From: SZUA-217 sp964194555
Lineage (GTDB): Bacteria > Actinomycetota > Acidimicrobiia > Spongiisociales > ZC4RG35
Direction of reading: 5' to 3'
Length of the DNA: 64,000 bases
Assembly: GCA_964194555.1 (NCBI GenBank)
Contig: CAXMMT010000031.1
Coordinates: 1 to 64,000, forward strand
Shown here: piece by piece, positions 53,926 to 61,779 of the stretch
Position numbering within the stretch: the stretch's first letter is position 1
Layout: the number at the start of each line of letters is the position of its first letter
Position numbers and translations under genes: made by a program
The notes under the pieces: model-generated
Seen by the model: only the letters and a program-made list of their open reading frames with translations
Database searches by the model: none
Told to the model about the DNA's origin: nothing

Positions 53926-53999
53926 CCGCGTCCTCAAGCATGACGAGTGCCCCTTGGGAGAGCGTCTGATCTGATCGGCTCTCTCAACGTGTCCCCGCT

Positions 54000-55172
54000 T
54001 TGGCTCTTGCAGTAGCAATCTCGCTGGTTGTCATCCTCGTGGTGCTTGTGCACCTCGTCGGCGGATGGCTCTACGCCAACGGGTTTCGGAGGAGCGCGCT
54101 ACGCGTCCAACCTCCGAAGCGCACTTTTGGAGTCTGGGTTCGCTCTGTCGACAAGAGACAGATCACACTCACCGCCGGCGAACCCCGGCAGGACATCGGA
54201 CACCCGGGGACTCTTGGTCTCTTCTGGAAAGGCGGGTACGGACAGGTCGGATCGGTGATCGGGGTCGAGGGTATGGATGTAACCCGGAGGTACACCCAGA
54301 TCGAGGGTGATACACCCCCGATATGTCAGGACGGGACACTGGAGAGCTGCGCGCCGGTGGATCTGGAGGGCTACGCCTATCCATCCGACCCGTCCGACGT
54401 CGATCTCGAGTTCGAAGAGACCACATACAACAGCCCGCTCGGACCTATCGAAGCGTGGGTCATTCCCGCTGACGATGCTGGCGCGTGGGCAATCCACATC
54501 CACGGTTGGACAGCCGAAAGAAGGGAGGCGATTCGTCTGCTGCCAACCATTCACTCAGCCGGTATTACCTCGATGGTCATCGACTATCGCAACGACCCCG
54601 GGGCGCCTCGTGACCCGAGTGGCCACTACCGGTTCGGCCAAACCGAGTGGGAAGACGTCGAAGGGGCTATTCGATATGCGGCCGACCACGGTGCCATGAA
54701 CATCATCCTGATCGGCTACAGCACAGGTTCCGCCCACGCCATGGCATTCCTGGAACATTCGGAGCTGGCAGTACGGGTCATCGGCGTGGTACTCGACTCG
54801 CCGAACATCCTCCTCGCCGAGGCGGTGCGCCACGGATCTCAGGATCTGCGCTTCTCGGGCACCAACATCAAGATCAGTCGCCTGGTCACCGAGTTCGGCA
54901 TGTGGATCGCCGATCTCCGCTGGAAGATCGACTGGGAAGCTACCAACTACGTGCAGAGGGCAGCCACCATTCTGACGGTGCCGACGCTGGTCTTTCACGG
55001 CACGTCGGACCACCGGGTGCCGATCTCAGTGAGTCGCCAACTCGAATCGCTTGCCAAAGAGGTCGTGACACTCGTGGAGAGCCGCGCGGCGGGTCATGTG
55101 ATGAGTTGGAACGCCGACCCGGAACGCTATGAGAGGTATCTGGGAAACTTCTTGGGAGCGATTCAGAATTGA
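54000..55172 (+). CDS. membrane-anchored alpha/beta hydrolase
   Basis: 390 residues. One N-terminal membrane anchor (~4-22), then a hydrolase domain: oxyanion region AIHIHGWTAERREA, nucleophile Ser in LIGYSTGSAHA, catalytic Asp in FHGTSDHRVP, and a His in RAAGHVMSW. Substrate unknown; position beside the sulfatase suggests a common substrate route (inference). TTG start is the only one before the anchor. Its 3' end overlaps fabH tail-to-tail by 10 bases. Confidence 0.85.
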   Translation: MALAVAISLVVILVVLVHLVGGWLYANGFRRSALRVQPPKRTFGVWVRSVDKRQITLTAGEPRQDIGHPGTLGLFWKGGYGQVGSVIGVEGMDVTRRYTQIEGDTPPICQDGTLESCAPVDLEGYAYPSDPSDVDLEFEETTYNSPLGPIEAWVIPADDAGAWAIHIHGWTAERREAIRLLPTIHSAGITSMVIDYRNDPGAPRDPSGHYRFGQTEWEDVEGAIRYAADHGAMNIILIGYSTGSAHAMAFLEHSELAVRVIGVVLDSPNILLAEAVRHGSQDLRFSGTNIKISRLVTEFGMWIADLRWKIDWEATNYVQRAATILTVPTLVFHGTSDHRVPISVSRQLESLAKEVVTLVESRAAGHVMSWNADPERYERYLGNFLGAIQN

Positions 55173-56140
55173 ACAGCCGCCGCTGCCCAATGAAATCCGG
55201 CGCCGAACGCGGTCAGGACAACCAGATCACCCTTCTCGATTGTGCCGTTGCCAACGGCCTCCCACATGGCCAGGGGGACGGTCGCTGAGCCGGTGTTGCC
55301 GTACTCGTCGACGTTGACATAGATCCTGTCCTCATCGAGTCCCATCCTCTTGCGGACGGCGTCGATGATTCGCAGATTCGCCTGATGCGGGATCACCAGA
55401 GCGACATCGGAGACTGACTTGCCTATTCGTTGAAGAACCTCCGCAGAGGCTTCACTCATCCGTCGCACAGCCTCGACGAAGACCTTGCGCCCATCCATTA
55501 TCAGACGGTTGTAGTCGCCATTCAGCAACGTCTTCTCGTTGAAGGGATTGCGTGTTCCCCCCGCCGCGAGTGTGAGAATCTCCGCACTTCCCCCATCGGT
55601 GCCTGAGACCACGTCGAGAACCTCGGCGCGGCCAGGTTCGGGCCCCATGATCACGGCGCCCGCGGCGTCCCCGAAAAGGGGCGCGGTGTTTCGGTCCTTA
55701 GGCGAGATCATCCTCGAGATCAGCTCGACACCGATCACAAGGACGTTCTTGGGAGATACCGCAATCCGGCTTCGTGCCACGTCGACGGCCTGGACAAACC
55801 CTGCGCAGCCGCTTCCGCCGAGGTCGTAAGTGGGAATGGCGCGACAGCCGAGTTGATGCTGGACCAGGGCCGACGTGTCAGGGGTCATCATCTCCGGCGT
55901 GTCGGTGGCCAGGATGATCTCGTCGATGTCATCTGCCACGAGGCCGGAGTCCTTCAGAGCGCTCTCTGCAGCCGCCACCGACATGGTCATCGTCGATTCG
56001 TCATCGGCTGCCATCCGGCGGCGTTTGATGCCGGTTCGCTGGATGATCCACTCGTCGGAAGTATCAACCAGCTCGGCCCAGTACTCGTTTGTGACTACCC
56101 GCTCCGGGGTATAGGCCCCAAATCCCATGAAGTGCGCCAT
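55163..56140 (-). CDS. fabH: 3-oxoacyl-ACP synthase III
   Basis: 325 residues. Catalytic Cys112 in GGSGCAGFVQA, His in VIPHQANLRI, and Asn in EYGNTGSAT, the three active-site elements of FabH. It starts fatty acid synthesis by condensing acetyl-CoA or another primer with malonyl-ACP. It is not near other fab genes, so it may be a specialised paralogue. Confidence 0.9.
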   Translation of the reverse strand: MAHFMGFGAYTPERVVTNEYWAELVDTSDEWIIQRTGIKRRRMAADDESTMTMSVAAAESALKDSGLVADDIDEIILATDTPEMMTPDTSALVQHQLGCRAIPTYDLGGSGCAGFVQAVDVARSRIAVSPKNVLVIGVELISRMISPKDRNTAPLFGDAAGAVIMGPEPGRAEVLDVVSGTDGGSAEILTLAAGGTRNPFNEKTLLNGDYNRLIMDGRKVFVEAVRRMSEASAEVLQRIGKSVSDVALVIPHQANLRIIDAVRKRMGLDEDRIYVNVDEYGNTGSATVPLAMWEAVGNGTIEKGDLVVLTAFGAGFHWAAAAVQF

Positions 56141-56182
56141 ACGAAGTGTGACCTTAGGTGACCGATTCCGGTTACGGCTCGG

Positions 56183-57055
56183 TCAACTTGCTGGCGCGTC
56201 TGACGAAGTCGGCAGGGTTTGCTCATGCTTCTTCTTCATGATCTCCACTCCGTAGAGAAGAATCAGCGCCGAGTAGTAGATGAACACCAGCCCGAGAAAG
56301 ACTGATCCAGCAGCCCCCGCCGCCGATTGGAACGTGTATGCGGCCACATAGAGCCCATAGGCCCAGGCGCCTATCGATAGCATTGTCATCGCGACAATCG
56401 ACGGCAGCCAGACAGAGTTCCAGGCGATGTGCTCTTCCGGGGTGTACTTGTAGAGGATCGCGATGAACAGGGCACCGAGGGCGAGCGGCACCAGCGAACC
56501 GGTGGTTTTGATCAGGATGTCGGCGATCAAGCTCCCAAACACACGATCGAGCATTCCTATCACCGCCTCGGCTAGCAAAGTGAGAGTGAGCAAGGCGCCG
56601 GCACCAAAGACGGCGAGCACTCCAAATAGCCTCCGCTGAAGAGTTCCTCTAGCCCCACCCACCCAGGGGGCGTCCCAAATAATGTCCACTACGTCCTTCC
56701 AGGCAACGAACAACAGCGTGGCAGTGAACAGAAGGACACCAAGTGTGACCAGGGACACGACTACTCCCGTGTCAACCAGTTGTAGCTGCTCAAAGGCATA
56801 AATGAGCGAGGTCGCCAAATCATCCCCCAAGACGTCGGCGATCAGTTTCTCCACCTCGGCAGTCACGGCATCCTGGCCAAAGAAGATCGATGCCAGGGAG
56901 ATTGCCAAGAAAATGACAGGGATCAACGCGAAGAGGCTGTAGTAGGCGACCGCAGCGCCGAGTCGAATGACCCGGTCGTCGATCCATGATCGCGCAGAAG
57001 TGAGGAGCAGATTTGCGGTTCTCACCACCGGTCCTTCGCCTGTCAGGGTTCTCAC
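56183..57055 (-). CDS. YihY/BrkB-family membrane protein
   Basis: About 290 residues with six to seven membrane segments. Family pieces are RLGAAVAYYSLFALIPVIFL near the N-terminus, and WKDVVDIIW and TPEEHIAWNSVWLPS later. Role unclear. The GTG at 57055 overlaps the preceding stop as GTGA; an ATG 24 bases further upstream is the alternative. Confidence 0.9.
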   Translation of the reverse strand: MRTLTGEGPVVRTANLLLTSARSWIDDRVIRLGAAVAYYSLFALIPVIFLAISLASIFFGQDAVTAEVEKLIADVLGDDLATSLIYAFEQLQLVDTGVVVSLVTLGVLLFTATLLFVAWKDVVDIIWDAPWVGGARGTLQRRLFGVLAVFGAGALLTLTLLAEAVIGMLDRVFGSLIADILIKTTGSLVPLALGALFIAILYKYTPEEHIAWNSVWLPSIVAMTMLSIGAWAYGLYVAAYTFQSAAGAAGSVFLGLVFIYYSALILLYGVEIMKKKHEQTLPTSSDAPAS

Positions 57056-59439
57056 ACGTATCCGTTCTTCTCCAGCCACCTCATCGAGAAGAACCCGGCA
57101 CCCGACGGGATGTAGAAGGTTGCCACTCTGTAGATGACAGCGGCCGCAAAGGCAGTGGTCTCATCCACGCCAAAAACAACCAGGAACGCGGTCAACACTG
57201 CCTCTGAAACCCCAACGCCGCCTGGAATCGGAACCAGGCCTCCGAGAAGTCCAGTGGCCACCGTCGCAGTGAGCACCGACCAGATCCCGAGGGAGACATC
57301 GAGACTGAGCAGTATGAGCCACAAACTCAGGGCCAGGACGAACCGGGAGCCAAAGTTGCTGGCGAGCAGTCCCAAGGTCCTCTTGGGATCCTTGAGAACA
57401 TCGCGGAACGCACCCAGCGCCTCTCCGAGAATCGGCAACACCCAATCTCGAAGCCGCTGCACCCTCCGGACGAGATACACGACCAGGAGAACAACTCCGA
57501 TCAAGACCAGAAGAACCACACCCCACTCCGTCTCACCCGATGTGAGACCAAAGCTGACACTGCCCGATACGACTGCGAGAACCAGAATCACCACTTCCAA
57601 CAGCAATCCTGAAAGAGTGTCTATCGACCCCTGCACCAGGGCCGACGTGAATGAAACCCCATACTTCCTGAGGAAAGCGGCGGTCATGGCGATTCGGCCC
57701 GCCGAACTGGGAACCGCGAGGGAGATGAACTTGATGGCCGATTGGAGAATCACCACCGGGCGAAGTGGGATCGGATAACCAACCGCAGCGAGCATGGCGG
57801 TTGCCTCGGGGAAGTAGACGAACTGCCCCACGATGAAAGCAACGACGATGAAAGCCCAATCCGCGTCTTGAACTTCTTCCCAGACGGCGACAAAGTCGAT
57901 ATCCGCCAACAGTGAGATCAAGAAGTAGACGGCAAACAGGGACACCGCCATCATCGCCAGGTTCTTTCCCTGCACCCGTCGTATCTGCACCTGATCCTCG
58001 GTTTCCGAGGAGGTGACCCTGGCTACCTCGTCATACACTTCACGCACGAACACCTTCGGCTTGGAGAGAGCTCGGCGTTCGGCGGCACTTACGCCTGGCA
58101 TTTGTATGTAGGGGAGAGACGTGGACAGAACCTCATCTCCCAGACCCTGTCGCGCGCTCGCCACGACCCCCTCCACGCCGAACAATCGGGACATCGAAAC
58201 AAGAAGCTCAACTATGTCGAGGGAGAGAGCAGACTCGGGACCGGCCACAACTCCGGCTCCAAAGTCACCGATCTGATGACCTTGGGGCGTGATCGTAATA
58301 GCTGAGCACCGGAGCGCCCCGTGGGAGATGCGGCCTTCGTGAAGCTGACGCACCGACCGCCAGATCGAGACGAGCTGATCTTGAGATATCTCCCCGGATT
58401 TCATTTCGGAGAGCCGGCGGCCCGACCTGTCGACGGCCAGGACAGCCATGTCGTCACCGCCCATTCCCGCTGCCAGCACTCGCGGCACGGAGGCTCCGGT
58501 CCGCTCGGCCATCAGGGTCACAAGCGCCTCGTGCTCCACGCTTTGCATCCGAGTCAGCGCCAGGGACGGGGTGGTATCCCGGTACCAGAGATACCTCCAG
58601 GTACGAGCGAACAACTGTGAGTCGGTCGAGTCTCTTCCGTACGCTTTGACCTCCACACGACCGTGGGCGTCGCTGGCTCCAATAAGCCGCCTCACGCCCC
58701 AAGATTGATCGTCGTCCAACTCCAGGTCGAAAATATCCACACCCAGCCCACGCAACGCCGACGCGATCGAGCCGGTGTCAGGGAATCCACGGGGAGATCC
58801 GAAGATCAACAACACGATGGCCGAGGCACCTGCCCCAAGACCAAAGGCACCAAATGCGCTACTCGGGAGACCGAGTCCGAGGCCAACGCCTGCTGCACCA
58901 ACAGCCAGTATCACGCCCCATCCGAGTCGACGCATGGGTCTGGTGAGATGGGGAGCCACCACGAGCAGCATCGCGGTAACGACGGCCACCCGGAAGATCG
59001 GGAACTGGGAGATGGGCTCGGCAAGTCCGAGTTCGGGAAGAAACCGTGGCCAACTCCCGCTTATCAGCCGAACCAGGGTTGTCGCCAGTGCTGCAACTGT
59101 GAAGGTGACCAGGACCATGTCCCGAGCGGCATCCAGCCTGTGCTTCCATTGAACCAGCACGACCAGGAAAATCCCGACGACGTAAAAGAACCCTGCGGTG
59201 TACACAACCGAGATAGTCCCGGCGAGCCAATCCGGGACGGCTCCGACAACCTCCGACACGGTGGCCTCGACATCAGCGACTTTGAGATACGACCGCCATG
59301 ACCACAGGAAGAGCAGGACTCCCAAAGCCAAACCGGTGGCATCGGCGGCTCGACGCACCCGAGGCTGCTCGGTCGCGGGGATGAGGTACCTGCTGCGAGT
59401 GACAGCTACTCCTCTCCGTTGAGGTTTTCGTTGAGCCAA
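57052..59439 (-). CDS. multi-domain flippase-like membrane protein with degenerate kinase-like domain
   Basis: About 795 residues. N-terminal part (~30-240) has five or six membrane segments; the middle (~250-480) resembles a kinase fold with ISHGALRCSAITI and IGDFGAG, where DFG-like and HG-type motifs are recognisable but the usual HxD is replaced; the C-terminal part (~520-795) is the lysylphosphatidylglycerol synthase-type flippase domain (PEATAMLAAVGYP; VPIPGGVGVSEAV). A TTG at 59439 preceded by GAGGAGG is chosen. It overlaps the end of the SulP gene. Likely a lipid or glycan flippase with a regulatory domain. Confidence 0.82.
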   Translation of the reverse strand: MAQRKPQRRGVAVTRSRYLIPATEQPRVRRAADATGLALGVLLFLWSWRSYLKVADVEATVSEVVGAVPDWLAGTISVVYTAGFFYVVGIFLVVLVQWKHRLDAARDMVLVTFTVAALATTLVRLISGSWPRFLPELGLAEPISQFPIFRVAVVTAMLLVVAPHLTRPMRRLGWGVILAVGAAGVGLGLGLPSSAFGAFGLGAGASAIVLLIFGSPRGFPDTGSIASALRGLGVDIFDLELDDDQSWGVRRLIGASDAHGRVEVKAYGRDSTDSQLFARTWRYLWYRDTTPSLALTRMQSVEHEALVTLMAERTGASVPRVLAAGMGGDDMAVLAVDRSGRRLSEMKSGEISQDQLVSIWRSVRQLHEGRISHGALRCSAITITPQGHQIGDFGAGVVAGPESALSLDIVELLVSMSRLFGVEGVVASARQGLGDEVLSTSLPYIQMPGVSAAERRALSKPKVFVREVYDEVARVTSSETEDQVQIRRVQGKNLAMMAVSLFAVYFLISLLADIDFVAVWEEVQDADWAFIVVAFIVGQFVYFPEATAMLAAVGYPIPLRPVVILQSAIKFISLAVPSSAGRIAMTAAFLRKYGVSFTSALVQGSIDTLSGLLLEVVILVLAVVSGSVSFGLTSGETEWGVVLLVLIGVVLLVVYLVRRVQRLRDWVLPILGEALGAFRDVLKDPKRTLGLLASNFGSRFVLALSLWLILLSLDVSLGIWSVLTATVATGLLGGLVPIPGGVGVSEAVLTAFLVVFGVDETTAFAAAVIYRVATFYIPSGAGFFSMRWLEKNGYV

Positions 59440-61088
59440 GCGGTCGCCTCCTCGTGGGCGCGGACCACCGTCGACCCGACCCATTCATCCGAGGTGTATA
59501 TGTTCTCCGACCCCAGCAAGCCCGCCACACCTGTCGCTATCAACTGGTCGTGAACACGCTCGTCGGCATAGATGAGCGCCAATTTGCTGTCGACCTCCAG
59601 CAGGGAACTGGCGTATCGGCTGAGAACGTCCATGAATGTGGAGCCCAGATCTGACTTGCCACGCAGCCGGACTATAACCACAGAGTTCCTCGAAGAACCG
59701 GTAACGGCTGGCATCTCCTCTTCGAAAACGGGCGCCGACGCGAAGAAAAGACTGCCGTAAGGCTGCAGAACAATGACCTCGTTGGGCCCAACTTCCGCTG
59801 GTGCGTCAACTTCGCGAATGCGGCCGTTCTCCTTGACGATCCAGCGTCTAACGGAGATTCGATTCGACTGCTTGATCACGAAGAGGATCAATGAGATTCC
59901 GATGCCCACCAGTACCGCGTTCTGGAGAGGGATGATCATGGTGAGGACAAAGGTGACGGACATGACCACCGCCTGAGTGTTACCCGTGCGCCACACAGCT
60001 TTGATGTCGCCCGGCTTCACCGTTCGATAGCCGACGATCATCAAGAGGCCGGCCAACGCAGGCATCGCGATGTAGCCAACGGCGTCGCCGAGCAACAGGA
60101 TGGATACGGCCATCACCGCTCCCGCGATCACCATCGCGGCCTTCGAACGAGCGCCCGCCTCTTTCACCAGCGAACTCGCCGACATCGACCCGCCAACTGG
60201 CATGCCCTGGAATATTCCCGCGGCCACGTTGGCAGCACCCTGCCCCACAAAGTCCTGGCTGGCATCGGGAAACTCGCCGTCCGGATTTGGGAAACTCGCC
60301 GATATACCCGCCCCCTGCACAAGGCCCACAAAGGCCAGGGCGGCAGCAGGAAGCAGCAACCCGGGAATCAGCCTCAGATCGGGCCACATCGGAAGGGGCA
60401 GGGATCCTGGGATTTCGGTGATGTCACGAAGTTGCTGGACATCCCAACCAACAAGCGGCACCACTATCGACGTAACGATGATCGCCGCCACCATCCCCAG
60501 CGTGCCGAGACGTGTCTTCTCGAAGACGATGATCAGGACGATGGTGGTGGCGCCAATCAACATCGAAGGCCAATGGGCCTGACCAAGGTTGAATAGGAGG
60601 TCGAAGGCCCTGACCACACGGTTGGCGCCTTCGGCCTCGTAGCCGCTGAAGTTGTCCAACTGACCGAGCACGATGTTGATACCCACCGCGTTGATGAATC
60701 CGACCATCACCGAGTTGGACACCCAGCGGAGTAACGAGCCAAGCTTGAAGAGTCCCGCAGCGAGCATGACAGCACCAGTAACCACGGCAAGGGTGAACAA
60801 GGCCCGCTCGGGATCTTCGCCTCCGTGAACGGCGGGCACATCGGCAACGATGATCGCCATCGCCCCGGTGGCCTGTACCGCCATGAATGTGGCGCTGGTG
60901 AAAAATGCCCCAGTCACGGTCCCAACCATGTAGCCGTACAACCCGAACACCGGGTTCACCCCGGCGAGAAGCCCACCGGCGAGACCATCGGGCACACTCA
61001 CCACACCCAGCGCCAGACCCGCAACGGCGTCCTCGCGCAACGTCTCCCGGTTGAAGAGCGAGCGAGTCCAGAGTTTGAGTCGGTCCAT
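59406..61088 (-). CDS. SulP/SLC26-family anion transporter with STAS domain
   Basis: 560 residues. Ten to fourteen membrane segments with the SulP pattern (VPDGLAGGLLAGVNPVFGLYG; a later QGMPVGGSMSASSLVKEAGA) followed by a C-terminal STAS domain (~440-545). It transports sulfate, bicarbonate or a related anion. First gene of the minus-strand run that continues with the flippase-like, YihY and fabH genes. Confidence 0.9.
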   Translation of the reverse strand: MDRLKLWTRSLFNRETLREDAVAGLALGVVSVPDGLAGGLLAGVNPVFGLYGYMVGTVTGAFFTSATFMAVQATGAMAIIVADVPAVHGGEDPERALFTLAVVTGAVMLAAGLFKLGSLLRWVSNSVMVGFINAVGINIVLGQLDNFSGYEAEGANRVVRAFDLLFNLGQAHWPSMLIGATTIVLIIVFEKTRLGTLGMVAAIIVTSIVVPLVGWDVQQLRDITEIPGSLPLPMWPDLRLIPGLLLPAAALAFVGLVQGAGISASFPNPDGEFPDASQDFVGQGAANVAAGIFQGMPVGGSMSASSLVKEAGARSKAAMVIAGAVMAVSILLLGDAVGYIAMPALAGLLMIVGYRTVKPGDIKAVWRTGNTQAVVMSVTFVLTMIIPLQNAVLVGIGISLILFVIKQSNRISVRRWIVKENGRIREVDAPAEVGPNEVIVLQPYGSLFFASAPVFEEEMPAVTGSSRNSVVIVRLRGKSDLGSTFMDVLSRYASSLLEVDSKLALIYADERVHDQLIATGVAGLLGSENIYTSDEWVGSTVVRAHEEATAWLNENLNGEE

Positions 61089-61205
61089 GGGAGCGAGGTG
61101 ACTCTAGGAGCTTCCGAAGCAGGGAGCAGAAGTCATACGGCCGGGACCAGCTATCTCATCTCATGGGTTGTCTCGAACCGTCAGCAGACAGCTGACACAG
61201 CCGGA

Positions 61206-61706
61206 CTATCTGCTCGAAGCACCCAGCGCAATCAATGCTTCGGGGCTCAAGAAGTCTTGTGCAATGAGAATGCCACCCGAGTCACGCATAGCGTTGCGGA
61301 ATCCGATCGCCCAGACATGCTCGACAACAAGCATCATCGCCGCTCCCCCGGCGGGAATGTCGTCAGCAATCGATGAGAGTGACTCCTCGTCGAGTCCGTA
61401 CTCATACTCGTCGAGGGCCGAAATGGCACCAGCCACAGCTCCGAGCTCGGCTCCTTCGACGCCGCCGGCACCAAGCCCGATCAGGCCGCCGACCCATGCT
61501 CCGTAGACCATGGCTTCGTCAGCAGTCAGGTCAGACATCTCGGCGGCGAGAATGTCCCCGCTCTCGTCCTTGTAGACACCCAGCATGTCCACAACCCTGA
61601 TGGCGCCCGACTCACTTGCCGCGACCAGCTCGGAGAGGATGCTGCCATCTAGCTGAGGGTCGGTGAACCCGACGACAAACATCTGGAGGGGTCCGATTTC
61701 TTCCAC
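61206..61706 (-). CDS. DUF6325/DUF1269-like protein
   Basis: 166 residues. The opening MFVVGFTDPQLDGSILSEL, followed by a strand RVVDMLGVYKDESGDI, a glycine-rich segment (GGLIGLGAGGVEGAELG) and a late MLVVEHVWAIGFRNAM, are those of small actinobacterial DUF1269/DUF6325 proteins. Function unknown. GTG start at 61706 with GGAG upstream. Not obviously in an operon. Confidence 0.75.
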   Translation of the reverse strand: MEEIGPLQMFVVGFTDPQLDGSILSELVAASESGAIRVVDMLGVYKDESGDILAAEMSDLTADEAMVYGAWVGGLIGLGAGGVEGAELGAVAGAISALDEYEYGLDEESLSSIADDIPAGGAAMMLVVEHVWAIGFRNAMRDSGGILIAQDFLSPEALIALGASSR

Positions 61707-61779
61707 TTCTAACTCCTATCGATAGGTGGTGACGTTTTAGCAGTTCGCCATCAAACGGAACAATCCAGCGTCAGGTCTT

